14,647 nt of DNA, from assembly GCA_946885925.1 (NCBI GenBank), contig CAMPHP010000008.1:1-14647 (forward strand), written 5' to 3'. Source of the stretch: an uncultured Litorilinea sp. (GTDB taxonomy: Bacteria > Chloroflexota > Anaerolineae > Caldilineales > Caldilineaceae). The notes under the pieces are model-generated. The model was not told where the DNA came from. It worked only from the letters and a program-made list of their open reading frames with translations, and ran no database searches. Shown here in pieces: positions 1 through 6,850 of this stretch. A program made the position numbers and the translations under genes. The stretch's first letter is position 1; the number at the start of each line of letters is the position of its first letter.

Positions 1-666
1 TATGGCATTGATTCCCATCATCCGGAGCTAACCAGGGTATTGCAACAGGTGATTGACAGTCGCATTGAGCAAAAGATCCGGCAGATTGAGCGAATGCAGG
101 GCTATGGCGTGGATGTGCCTGTGAGTGAGGTCTTGGCGTTGGCACAGGGAGTGCCAGGTAGGGTGCATATTGCGCGTGTGGCAATGGAGCGCAATCCAGA
201 GCGTTTCACTTCGATTCAAGATGTCTTTGCACAATACCTAGCGTCGGATGCATCCAACCCGACCCATGTCGGACGAACGTTTAGCCTTCGTGTTGAAGAT
301 GCCATCGAGATTACCCATGTAGCAGGGGGTATTGCAGTTCTCGCACACCCTGGTAGCTATACGCGAGTGCGCGATGTGGATGGCGTTGTGCGGCGGCTGC
401 AACAAGCCGGGTTGGACGGGCTTGAGTTTCGTTACCCCTATGCCCAGAATCGAGGCCATCATGATGCGTCACCTGTTGAGGTGGAGCAACTCGTTGCCCA
501 CTTTGGCGCATTGGCGCAGGAATTGGGGCTGTTGCAAACCGGGGGCAGCGATTACCACGGCAGCGCTAAACCAGGAATTTTGCCAGGAGATGCAGGGTTG
601 ACAATAGAGGAGTGGGATACATTGTACAAAACGGTAGGTTGGGAGCAACCAGCATGGCTCGCCTAG
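1..666 (+). CDS. PHP-domain phosphoesterase (RNase AM/TrpH-like), 3' part only
   Basis: The reading frame is open from base 1 to the TAG at 664-666, so only the last 221 residues are visible and the start lies outside the window. The fragment carries AHPG (His about 116 of the fragment) and GSDYHG (Asp 184, His 186), which match the late metal-binding motifs of the polymerase-and-histidinol-phosphatase (PHP) fold. A GRVHIARVAMER segment resembles the helical insert of the RNase AM / nucleoside 3',5'-bisphosphate phosphatase (YciV/TrpH) group. Members of that group are cytoplasmic metal-dependent enzymes that hydrolyse 3',5'-bisphosphonucleotides or trim RNA 5' ends. The early PHP motifs are missing because of the window edge, so the exact substrate cannot be assigned. 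The gene overlaps alr by 13 nt, which points to one operon with translational coupling. Family assignment is secure; substrate is inferred. Confidence 0.85.
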   Translation, partial: YGIDSHHPELTRVLQQVIDSRIEQKIRQIERMQGYGVDVPVSEVLALAQGVPGRVHIARVAMERNPERFTSIQDVFAQYLASDASNPTHVGRTFSLRVEDAIEITHVAGGIAVLAHPGSYTRVRDVDGVVRRLQQAGLDGLEFRYPYAQNRGHHDASPVEVEQLVAHFGALAQELGLLQTGGSDYHGSAKPGILPGDAGLTIEEWDTLYKTVGWEQPAWLA

Positions 667-1865
667 TCCCCGAACGACCAACCTGGATTGAGATTGATCG
701 CCATGCGTTAACAAACAATGTGCGCCAGATCCGTAAGCTTCTGACGCCTCCCTGCTTGCTGGCAGGTGTCGTCAAGGCCAATGCCTATGGGCATGGCGCT
801 GTAGCGGTCGCGCAGCTCTTGGCGCAGGCAGGTGTCGATCGCTTTGCTGTGGCGACCTTGGGCGAGGCGTTGGAATTGCGCGCAGGGGGAATCACGCTGC
901 CCATTTTGGTTTTGGGCTATACGCCCGCTGATTTAGTCGCTGCGGCTGTAGAGCAGGAGATAACACTAACGGTTTTTGATCTGGCAAGCGCTAGGGCAAT
1001 TGCTGGTGCAGCCCAAATGCAGGAGAAGCGCGCGCTTGTGCATCTCAAGGTGAATACGGGGATGAATAGGCTGGGGATAGACCCGGCTGGAGCGCCCGCG
1101 TTGCTGGCAGCATTGTACCAACTCGAGCATCTTCAGGTCGAAGGTATCTTCACCCATTTTGCTACCTCAGACAGTAACCGCTCGTTTGCCGAGGTACAGT
1201 TTCGCTGCTTTGCTGCTTTGCTGGACGAACTAACCGCCAGGGGCCTGCGCCCGCCCATCGCCCACGCTGCCAACTCTGCTGCCACGCTGACCATGCCACA
1301 TACCCATCTGGACATGGTGCGTTGTGGCATTATCCTCTATGGGCTGGACCCGGATGTTGACGATACGCCACTACCCAGCGGATTTCTCCCGGTGTTGTCA
1401 TGGAAAGCCCAGGTTGCCCAGGTACGGACGTTGCAACCGGGCGAGTCGGTGAGCTATGGGCAGGAGTTTGTGGCGGATCGACCGATGACTGTGGCAACAA
1501 TTCCGGTTGGCTATGCTGATGGCTTTCCGCGGCGGCCTTATCACTGGGGCAGTGTGCTCCTTCATGGACGACCGGCGGCGATTCTAGGTCGAGTGTGCAT
1601 GGATCAATGCGTGGTAGATGTGACAGCTATCGCAGCCGAGCGAGAGGTGGCCCAGGGTGATGAAGTGGTCATTATTGGCCGACAGGGCAATGCTGAGATT
1701 TCGGCGGCAGAGGCGGGCGCGCGGATCGGCACGATTAACTATGATGTGGTGAGCCGGATCTTGGCGCGGGTGCCGCGCTATATCGTGGATAGAGATATAG
1801 CAGATCAAAAGGTAGCAGATCAAGAAACAGCAGATAGAGAAACAGCAGACGGAGCAAGTGTATGA
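654..1865 (+). CDS. alr: Alanine racemase
   Basis: This PLP enzyme interconverts L- and D-alanine and supplies D-Ala for peptidoglycan. The PLP lysine is in AGVVKANAYGHG (Lys41). MNRLG carries the conserved Arg139, VSYGQ carries the second catalytic base Tyr268, and GRVCMDQ carries Cys315 and Met316 of the active-site entrance. CGIILYGLDP and PVGYADGFPR are also family-typical. The ATG at 654 is chosen over an in-frame GTG at 612 because GGGAG at 641-645 sits 8 nt before it and the protein then begins directly with the N-terminal strand motif TWIEIDRHAL. The product is 403 aa, about 25-30 residues longer than usual. The excess is a C-terminal tail after RVPRYI, built of DQETA-like pentapeptides encoded by a 15-bp tandem repeat. 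The gene overlaps the upstream PHP gene by 13 nt, and its stop overlaps the nth start (ATGA). Confidence 0.96.
   Translation: MARLVPERPTWIEIDRHALTNNVRQIRKLLTPPCLLAGVVKANAYGHGAVAVAQLLAQAGVDRFAVATLGEALELRAGGITLPILVLGYTPADLVAAAVEQEITLTVFDLASARAIAGAAQMQEKRALVHLKVNTGMNRLGIDPAGAPALLAALYQLEHLQVEGIFTHFATSDSNRSFAEVQFRCFAALLDELTARGLRPPIAHAANSAATLTMPHTHLDMVRCGIILYGLDPDVDDTPLPSGFLPVLSWKAQVAQVRTLQPGESVSYGQEFVADRPMTVATIPVGYADGFPRRPYHWGSVLLHGRPAAILGRVCMDQCVVDVTAIAAEREVAQGDEVVIIGRQGNAEISAAEAGARIGTINYDVVSRILARVPRYIVDRDIADQKVADQETADRETADGASV
1788..1862 (+). repeat. Five 15-bp tandem repeat units forming the alr tail
   Basis: Units at 1788-1802, 1803-1817, 1818-1832, 1833-1847 and 1848-1862. The best-conserved unit reads gatcaagaaacagca and encodes Asp-Gln-Glu-Thr-Ala; the fifth unit is diverged. 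The array lies after the last conserved racemase residues, ends at the alr stop, and contains both the ribosome binding site (GGAG at 1851-1854) and the first base of the nth start codon. The unit is a multiple of three, so copy-number changes keep the frame. Confidence 0.85.
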
Positions 1866-2554
1866 ACGATGGCTTGCGTGAGAAGGCGGAGTTCATCTAT
1901 CTGCGGCTCAACGAATTCTATGGTCAGCCCATATGGCAGGGCGGCGAAGATCCTGTAGACGAATTGATTTGGACAATTCTTTCCGCCAACACCAATGATA
2001 TCAACAGTGGTCGCGCATTTCGCCAGTTGAAGGCGACCTTTGGTGACGATTGGGAGGCAGTGCGTGTTGCACCGCTAGACGCGATTAAAGAGGCGATCCG
2101 GCCCTCAGGCATGTATAACCAGAAGGCTCGGCACATTGTCGAGACGCTTAACCGGATCAAGGAATCGCGCGGAGGTTATAACCTAGACCATCTGGCAGCG
2201 ATTGATCTGTCAGAGGCAATGGCCTATCTGACCTCACTGCCAGGGGTGGGACATAAGACCGCGAGCATTGTCCTGCTCTTTTCCTTCAACCGTGGCGCAT
2301 TTCCTGTGGATACTCACGTCCAGCGTGTCAGCCAACGGTTGGGCATTTGTGGGCGGCGCGATAGCCCAGAGAAGATCAAGCGAATCTGGGAGAGCTTGTT
2401 GCCCCCCGAAACCTATTACGCGCTCCATGTAAATCTGATCCGCCACGGGCGTACAATCTGTACTGCACGCAATCCCAAATGCGAGATTTGCCCCTTGCAA
2501 AGTGTGTGTGACTATTACAACCGGACGGGGGAGTGGAGCGAATCAGGGAAATGA
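1862..2554 (+). CDS. nth: Endonuclease III (HhH-GPD DNA glycosylase with 4Fe-4S cluster)
   Basis: This is a base-excision repair enzyme that removes oxidised pyrimidines and nicks the abasic site. The helix-hairpin-helix LPGVGHKTA holds the catalytic lysine (Lys132) and FPVDTHVQRV holds the catalytic aspartate (Asp150). The iron-sulfur cluster loop is complete with spacing C-x6-C-x2-C-x5-C (Cys200, 207, 210, 216). The length of 230 aa is normal. The motif near residue 41 reads SANTND where E. coli Nth has SAQATD, so this belongs to a divergent Nth subgroup and lesion preference may differ. The start ATG at 1862 overlaps the alr stop (ATGA), with GGAG 7 nt upstream, so translation is probably coupled to alr. 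Being cotranscribed with alr and the PHP gene looks like operon packing rather than a shared pathway. Confidence 0.93.
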   Translation: MNDGLREKAEFIYLRLNEFYGQPIWQGGEDPVDELIWTILSANTNDINSGRAFRQLKATFGDDWEAVRVAPLDAIKEAIRPSGMYNQKARHIVETLNRIKESRGGYNLDHLAAIDLSEAMAYLTSLPGVGHKTASIVLLFSFNRGAFPVDTHVQRVSQRLGICGRRDSPEKIKRIWESLLPPETYYALHVNLIRHGRTICTARNPKCEICPLQSVCDYYNRTGEWSESGK

Positions 2555-2577
2555 TGTTGAGGATGCAAGGAACGACA

Positions 2578-2611
2578 AAAAGCCACCGCAAAATAGGGCG
2601 CGGTGGCTTTT
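2578..2611. terminator. Bidirectional intrinsic terminator between nth and rpsT
   Basis: A perfect 12-bp stem, AAAAGCCACCGC (2578-2589) with GCGGTGGCTTTT (2600-2611), encloses a 10-nt loop. The stem runs into T-tracts on both strands. It lies 24 nt after the nth stop and 26 nt after the rpsT stop on the other strand, so it can serve both convergent transcripts. Confidence 0.92.
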
Positions 2612-2636
2612 CCGTTTCTAGTTGCTGTCAGCGTAC

Positions 2637-2897
2637 TTAGGCGACCTTGTTGAGCGCCAAGTAGAGGCGGCTCTTGCGGCGGCTGGCACTGTTGGCGTGT
2701 AGAACGCCCTTGCTGGCCGCGCGATCAAGCGCACTCTCCGCCGCGCGCACCAATTCCGCTGCATTGGGATCGCCAGTGGCGATAGCCACACGAGCCTTCT
2801 TGATAGCGGTACGGGCGCTACCGCGGACGATGCGGTTAGCGGCTTCTCTCTTGATGCGTTGGCGATTGCGCTTTTCAGCCGACTTAATATTTGCCAT
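2637..2897 (-). CDS. rpsT: 30S ribosomal protein S20 (bS20)
   Basis: The product is 86 aa, the normal length for bS20, a primary 16S rRNA-binding protein of the small subunit. The N-terminus MANIKSAEKRNRQRIKREAAN and the C-terminal half with SALDRAASKGVLHANSA followed by a basic stretch are diagnostic for the family. The ATG at 2897 is preceded by GGGAG (2911-2907) with 9 nt spacing. It is a single gene, convergent with nth and sharing its terminator. The next upstream gene on the same strand ends at 3122, with a hairpin in between, so rpsT probably has its own promoter. Confidence 0.97.
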   Translation of the reverse strand: MANIKSAEKRNRQRIKREAANRIVRGSARTAIKKARVAIATGDPNAAELVRAAESALDRAASKGVLHANSASRRKSRLYLALNKVA

Positions 2898-2952
2898 GCG
2901 AAATTGCTCCCAGTTATTCCTATCCCGATGCCACGGGTGTGCTGCTCGGACG

Positions 2953-2981
2953 CTACTTGTTTACCGAATTCATCTAGTCAA
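2953..2981 (-). promoter_or_regulatory. Candidate rpsT promoter
   Basis: On the minus strand TTGACT (2981-2976) matches the -35 consensus at five of six positions. It is followed after 17 nt by AAGTAG (2958-2953), a weak -10. The location, about 55 nt before the rpsT ATG, is suitable. This is a sequence match only and the -10 is poor. Confidence 0.3.
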
Positions 2982-3049
2982 CACAGCCGCAAATACTCCA
3001 TACCTGGGTAACGCTGGCTGTTACGGTCACAGCAAGCCAGTATAACGCA

Positions 3050-3079
3050 CCTGGGCCAATTTGTCGAATTTGGCCCAGG
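3050..3079 (-). terminator. Hairpin downstream of the three-domain secreted-protein gene
   Basis: CCTGGGCCAA (3050-3059) pairs with TTGGCCCAGG (3070-3079). One mismatch and two more base pairs then close on a 4-nt loop. It lies 43 nt beyond the stop of the 754-aa gene and before rpsT. Neither side has a T-tract, so it is either an imperfect terminator or a 3'-end-stabilising hairpin. Confidence 0.45.
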
Positions 3080-3104
3080 CTGATCGATAAGTGGTTTGCT
3101 TGCT

Positions 3105-3134
3105 GTCTATTGATCCGGTGTCTATTGATCCAGT
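3105..3134. repeat. Two 15-bp direct repeats spanning a stop codon
   Basis: gtctattgatccggt (3105-3119) is followed directly by gtctattgatccagt (3120-3134), with one difference. The second unit contains the last codons and TAG stop (3124-3122) of the minus-strand gene. The first is a duplicate just beyond the stop, with a second in-frame TAG. On the minus strand this unit resembles the alr-tail unit. Confidence 0.8.
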
Positions 3135-5386
3135 GACCAGATACTAAAGTTGTCAAACATGGAATGGGCTTCCGGTCTCGTGAAGGTCTGCACCGCCAGG
3201 GCTACTGAGCCAAAGTCCACCGGGGCGTCTTCAACTTGCGCGATGACGCTACCATTGATGGTCAGCGTTATGGTCGAATCTTCTGCCAGAACGCCAATCC
3301 GGTTAACGGCACCTTCCTCCGGATTGGCTGCATCGCTTAGTGTCCAAGGGATCAGGTCAGTATACTCGCCATCGACGCGCTGTTGGAGTTGGTAATAGCC
3401 GATCTCGTCTACAACAAAACTGTAGAAGTTATTTGTATCAAGTAGGCCAAAGAGTAACCCGGCAGCGTTTTCACCAGTACGAACCACAAAAGAGGTGTCA
3501 AACTCTGCATAAAATTCGCTATACTCTGTGAAAACAGATGGTTCCTCATAGAGCAGTGACCATACAATCTGCTCCTCACCGTTGGCTTCGATATGAAAGG
3601 CGCGGCGTTCATAGTAGTAGCTGGCAAAGTTGGTGGGTTCTATCCTCCAATGATCATTGTCGCTGCTAAAGTCATCGCTAATTGAAGGTTCAGTGGCGAC
3701 GATTTCATCCATGCGCGCCTCAACTGCGTCAAAGTCACCGCTACTTGCTCTCTCCGTACCCTCTGCTGTGGGTGCTGGCTCCTCTGTAGATTCCTCTGTA
3801 GGTTCTTCGATAGGTTCTTCGATAGGTTCTTCAGTAGGTTGCTCTGTCGCTTCATCTGTCACAGCAGGGGTGGCTTCTTCCTCAACCACGGTGGCGCTGG
3901 GGGTTGGCAGCGTCGAAACATTCTCGTCCAAATCCCACAACATGACATTATCAAAGCGCATGATCAAGTCGGCTTCTTCAAAGGCTCCCGCGGCCAAGGC
4001 TAACGAACCAAGTGACGGGTGCGTATTTTCAAGCACCGCCAGCACTTCTCCATTGGCAACTACGGCATAGGAATCCTCTTGCATGAGAAGTCCCAGTGTG
4101 TTGGTATTGCCTTCATCCACTTCGAGTAGATCAGATTCGGTCCAGTCATAGATAGCTTCCCAGTTATTATCCACCAAGCGCCAGACGCTATAGGTGCTGG
4201 CATTGCTGATACCATACAGATAGAAGTTCTCAGGATCTTCATAGTTAAAGATGATCCCATATTCGGCAGTTTCCACTGGCGAAGCCAGGGTTGCATCTAC
4301 TTGAATGTAATAGTTGGTAGGGCGTTCAGGTAGTTCTGCCCAGGTCAGGATATTTGGTTCACTAAAGACAAACTCAAGTGCCTCATCAACCAACTCATAG
4401 GTTGCGCCTGTGATTTCAAAGGGTGTCCAGCCAGTGGGGTCTGTGCTAAAGTCAGTGGAATAAGTAGGTTCCTCGACTTGGATGGCGGCAATTATCTCGC
4501 TCGTGATCTCGCTACTCGCCTCAGTGGTGACTTCGGGGGTAGGAGTCATAGTTTCGGAAGGTTCGGCTTCTGGTGTTTCCACAACCTCAGGTGTTTCTGT
4601 CGCTTCTGGTGTTTCGGTATTGCGCGGTATGAGGTTGTCGGGGATACGTACAGGCCCTTGGTCGCGTGGCGCATCTGCTGTGCCCAAGTGCCACATGCGG
4701 AAGTTATCGAAACCAATGTCAACCGGTGGGTTATCAAAGACACCTGCATTTAAGGCGAGACCAATGCCATCCAGCCTGTCGTCAGTCACTTCATCCATGA
4801 CTGTATCGTTGATCAAAAGCGTGAAGGTATCGCCTTCTACCAACAGCCCCAGCGTATTGACCGAGCCTTCCCCTGTTTCAATCACATCACTCTCCACCCA
4901 GTCTAGGATGGAAATCCATTCGTCGTCCTGTCGCATCTGTAGCGTGTAATAGCCATCGCTGCTGGCCGCGAATAGATAATAGTTGGCCGCCTCTTCAACA
5001 CGAAAGAGAAAACCGAATTGATTGTCAAGGGCACCTTCATGGTGGATGGCATCTACCTCTGCATAGAAATCCTGTGCTTCGGTCTCTGCGATTGTAAAGA
5101 CCAACAGATTTTGTTCGTCCACTGCAATGCGCAATTCGCCGGACTTAAAATAGACCGAGGTTGTGCCATCATAGACGGTTGTCCACAGCTCTGTGTCTTC
5201 TGAAAAATCATCTTCAATATCAGGATCGCCCCTGCGGATCTCATCAATGCGAGCAGCTACCTCGTCTTGGCGGACAGGGGCTATCACAGTAGTAGAGGAT
5301 GCTGCGCGAGCGGGAAATGCGGGTGCGACTGCGGCGAGCAGCACCACACAGATCACAAGCGACGATAGAAAGCGCAAGCGGCGCAT
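3122..5386 (-). CDS. Secreted protein with three beta-sandwich-like repeat domains
   Basis: The 754-aa product has a clear signal peptide (MRRLRF, hydrophobic core about 8-23, AxA-type cleavage near residue 29) and no later membrane segment, so it is probably released or wall-associated. Three similar domains of about 180 residues lie at about 57-235, 308-486 and 568-753. Each opens with a DFS...W segment. Each carries in its middle a Y-rich stretch followed by a W-(T/V)-x-S-D and N-x-(L/I)-G motif, and closes with FDN-x3-W-x-L. This pattern resembles concanavalin/LamG-like (DUF1080-type) jelly rolls, but no catalytic residues are recognisable. Domains 1 and 3 share an extra N-terminal helix (ARIDEI / ARMDEI) that domain 2 lacks or has lost. 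Acidic Thr/Pro/Glu linkers at about 257-295 and 492-545 join them. A strong GAGGAGG (5398-5392) lies 5 nt before the ATG. The function is unknown; binding of a surface polymer or glycan is only an inference. Confidence 0.85.
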   Translation of the reverse strand: MRRLRFLSSLVICVVLLAAVAPAFPARAASSTTVIAPVRQDEVAARIDEIRRGDPDIEDDFSEDTELWTTVYDGTTSVYFKSGELRIAVDEQNLLVFTIAETEAQDFYAEVDAIHHEGALDNQFGFLFRVEEAANYYLFAASSDGYYTLQMRQDDEWISILDWVESDVIETGEGSVNTLGLLVEGDTFTLLINDTVMDEVTDDRLDGIGLALNAGVFDNPPVDIGFDNFRMWHLGTADAPRDQGPVRIPDNLIPRNTETPEATETPEVVETPEAEPSETMTPTPEVTTEASSEITSEIIAAIQVEEPTYSTDFSTDPTGWTPFEITGATYELVDEALEFVFSEPNILTWAELPERPTNYYIQVDATLASPVETAEYGIIFNYEDPENFYLYGISNASTYSVWRLVDNNWEAIYDWTESDLLEVDEGNTNTLGLLMQEDSYAVVANGEVLAVLENTHPSLGSLALAAGAFEEADLIMRFDNVMLWDLDENVSTLPTPSATVVEEEATPAVTDEATEQPTEEPIEEPIEEPTEESTEEPAPTAEGTERASSGDFDAVEARMDEIVATEPSISDDFSSDNDHWRIEPTNFASYYYERRAFHIEANGEEQIVWSLLYEEPSVFTEYSEFYAEFDTSFVVRTGENAAGLLFGLLDTNNFYSFVVDEIGYYQLQQRVDGEYTDLIPWTLSDAANPEEGAVNRIGVLAEDSTITLTINGSVIAQVEDAPVDFGSVALAVQTFTRPEAHSMFDNFSIWSLDQ
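3781..3852. repeat. Six 12-bp tandem units encoding the second EEPT/EEPI linker
   Basis: Consecutive 12-bp units such as cttcgataggtt (3805-3816 and 3817-3828, identical) run from 3781 to 3852. On the minus strand they encode the Glu-Glu-Pro-Ile/Thr linker at about residues 515-540 of the secreted protein. The in-frame unit length allows linker-length variation by slippage. Confidence 0.8.
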
Positions 5387-5447
5387 GAAGACCTCCTCAC
5401 GTTACGGTTGAGCAGCGAAGTTGGGGTCAAAAGATCGCGTGCTCCTT

Positions 5448-5483
5448 TGTGTTTACCGGGTTGTTTGTCGGGTTGTTTGCCGG
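5448..5483. repeat. Three 12-bp direct repeats beyond the qor stop
   Basis: tgtgtttaccgg (5448-5459), gttgtttgtcgg (5460-5471) and gttgtttgccgg (5472-5483) lie in tandem. They sit in the 102-nt spacer between the stop of the quinone oxidoreductase gene (5489) and the start of the secreted-protein gene (5386). No promoter or terminator is obvious in the spacer. Confidence 0.7.
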
Positions 5484-5488
5484 TCGCC

Positions 5489-6457
5489 TTAGGGAATGAG
5501 CAGGATTTTACCCTTGCTTTTGCGCTCTTCCATATAGCGATGTGCGTCGGCTGCTTGGGAGAGCGGAAAGGTCTTGTCAATCGTCACTTTGAGCTTACCC
5601 GCGCTGATCCATCCAAAGATCTCCTCGGCGCGGCCAAGTAGTTCGGTACGAGTAGCAATGTAAGGGGCAAGGCTGGGACGAGTCAGATAAAGCGACCCAC
5701 GCTGGTTGAGGATTTGGGGATCAAATGGTCCGACCGCGCCGCTAGATTGCCCGTACAAGACCATGTAGCCGCGAGGTCGTAGAGAATTAAGACTTTTGTC
5801 AAAGGTGGTTTTACCTACAGAGTCATAGACCACATCAACTCCGCGCCCCTCGGTCAGCCGCTTGACCTCGGCTTCGAAGTCTTGCTCAGTATAGCGAATG
5901 ATCTCATCGACCCCGGCCTCCTTGGCGATCTGCGCCTTTTCTTCGGTCGAGACGGTGCCAACAACCCAACCTCCGCGCAGTTTTGCCATTTGCACCAGTA
6001 ATTGCCCCACACCCCCCGCGGCGGCGTGTACAAGGGCCTTGTCGCCGGGCTGGATGGGGAAAGTGCTAGTGGCAAGGTAGTGGGCAGTCATGCCCTGGAG
6101 CATGACCGCGACCGCGGTGTTGAAGTCAATGGTATCGGGTATGGGGACTGTCCGGTCTGCCGGTATGGTGACAAACTCGGCATAGGAGGATGGCTGTTGG
6201 GGATAGGCAACCCGATCCCCTACCTTCAAAGTGGTGACTTCTGCGCCCACTGCATCCACCACGCCAGCCCCCTCTAACCCTGGAATAAAGGGCGTGGATA
6301 TCTTGTAGGCACCGGATCGCTGGTAGATGTCGATGAAGTTTAAGCCAGTGGCTGCCAGTCTAATACGCACCTCGTTTGGCTTAGGTTCGGGCAGTGGGAC
6401 ATCCTCATAGCGCATGACGTCGGCTGCGCCAAATTGGTGGACACGAATTGCTTTCAT
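5489..6457 (-). CDS. qor: NADPH:quinone oxidoreductase-like MDR enzyme
   Basis: The 322-aa product belongs to the medium-chain dehydrogenase/reductase superfamily, zinc-independent quinone oxidoreductase branch. An N-terminal GroES-like domain covers residues 1 to about 120. Residues about 125-265 form the Rossmann domain, with the nucleotide-binding AAAGGVGQ at 145-152. RPSLAPYIATRTELL (260-274) and the C-terminal GKILLIP are typical of QOR. No zinc-ligand cysteines are present. The reaction is probably NADPH-dependent reduction of quinones or of reactive enones in the cytoplasm. An in-frame TTG at 6460 exists, but the ATG at 6457 is preferred because GAGGAG (6468-6463) is 5 nt upstream and MKAIRVHQFG is the family-typical start. 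The gene seems to stand alone. Superfamily is certain, substrate is not. Confidence 0.92.
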   Translation of the reverse strand: MKAIRVHQFGAADVMRYEDVPLPEPKPNEVRIRLAATGLNFIDIYQRSGAYKISTPFIPGLEGAGVVDAVGAEVTTLKVGDRVAYPQQPSSYAEFVTIPADRTVPIPDTIDFNTAVAVMLQGMTAHYLATSTFPIQPGDKALVHAAAGGVGQLLVQMAKLRGGWVVGTVSTEEKAQIAKEAGVDEIIRYTEQDFEAEVKRLTEGRGVDVVYDSVGKTTFDKSLNSLRPRGYMVLYGQSSGAVGPFDPQILNQRGSLYLTRPSLAPYIATRTELLGRAEEIFGWISAGKLKVTIDKTFPLSQAADAHRYMEERKSKGKILLIP

Positions 6458-6506
6458 CAAAACTCCTCAATTTCTATTTTGCTATCGATCTTTTGACGTT
6501 TGTGAC

Positions 6507-6546
6507 CTAATGAGAGCTAGTGAAACCTAGCGAAACCTAGTGATGA
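6507..6546. repeat. 10-bp tandem repeats upstream of qor
   Basis: ctagtgaaac (6517-6526), ctagcgaaac (6527-6536) and ctagtgatga (6537-6546), with a more diverged unit ctaatgagag at 6507-6516. The period is close to one helical turn, and the array lies 50-90 bp upstream of the qor start, where a regulator could bind. Confidence 0.6.
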
Positions 6547-6661
6547 GTTATATGGCTTGCTATGCTACCTTATTTGCTTACGCTACTATGCCTGTCCTAC
6601 CCTGCCTATCCTACTATGCAAACCCATCGTTAAGCTATTCAAACACCCTATGCAGAATAGC

Positions 6662-6695
6662 ACAAAGCCAGTCCCAAAGAGGAGACCGGCTGTGT
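6662..6695 (-). terminator. Probable terminator of the RRM gene
   Basis: On the minus strand ACACAGCCGGTC (6695-6684) pairs with GACTGGCTTTGT (6673-6662), with one G-U pair and one mismatch, around a 10-nt loop. It is followed by a modestly T-rich stretch. It lies about 155 nt beyond the RRM stop codon and before the qor upstream region. The T-tract is interrupted, hence moderate confidence. Confidence 0.5.
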
Positions 6696-6774
6696 TACTG
6701 TACCTTATAGGCAAACGTATCTATTCAGCTTGGGTTAAGATAGATTGAGTATTAGGTACAGGGCAGTCCGCGAT

Positions 6775-6808
6775 GGTCCGCCACGAGGGTAAGCCCTGAG
6801 CGCGGCCC
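6775..6808. other. Nested GC-rich hairpin in the RRM gene 3' region
   Basis: CCGC (6778-6781) pairs with GCGG (6802-6805), extended by GG/CC across one mismatch. Inside, a 4x4 internal loop surrounds AGGG (6786-6789) paired with CCCT (6794-6797) and a 4-nt loop. It can form on either strand. It matches no RNA family I can name. Confidence 0.4.
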
Positions 6809-6850
6809 GACGAACATGCCAATCTTTGGTTTACGAAGTACGAGAATGTG

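Larger units (their letters stand above)
6458..6850. other. 393-nt intergenic spacer between qor and the RRM gene
   Basis: No credible coding sequence is seen; short open frames here lack ribosome binding sites and family features. It holds 10-bp repeats (6507-6546), a low-complexity tract rich in ctatgc/cctac words (about 6558-6619, with ctactatgc at 6583-6591 and 6611-6619), a terminator-like hairpin (6662-6695) and a GC-rich nested hairpin (6775-6808). On the minus strand it contains the 3' untranslated region of the RRM gene and then the upstream region of qor. Confidence 0.7.

Noticed and set aside
612..653. Upstream GTG start for alanine racemase.
   Set aside because: The ATG at 654 has a well-spaced GGGAG and gives the conserved N-terminus; the extra residues are read from the PHP gene in another frame.
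3657..4070. Ser/Val-rich open frame on the plus strand.
   Set aside because: It is the antisense shadow of the Thr/Glu/Pro linker and second domain of the secreted protein, with no ribosome binding site.
6763..6830. Words resembling a cobalamin riboswitch core on the plus strand (GGTCCGCCAC ... GAACATGCC).
   Set aside because: The canonical CCGCCACTG core is not intact, no upstream GGTG-type box was found, and there is no plus-strand gene downstream for it to control.
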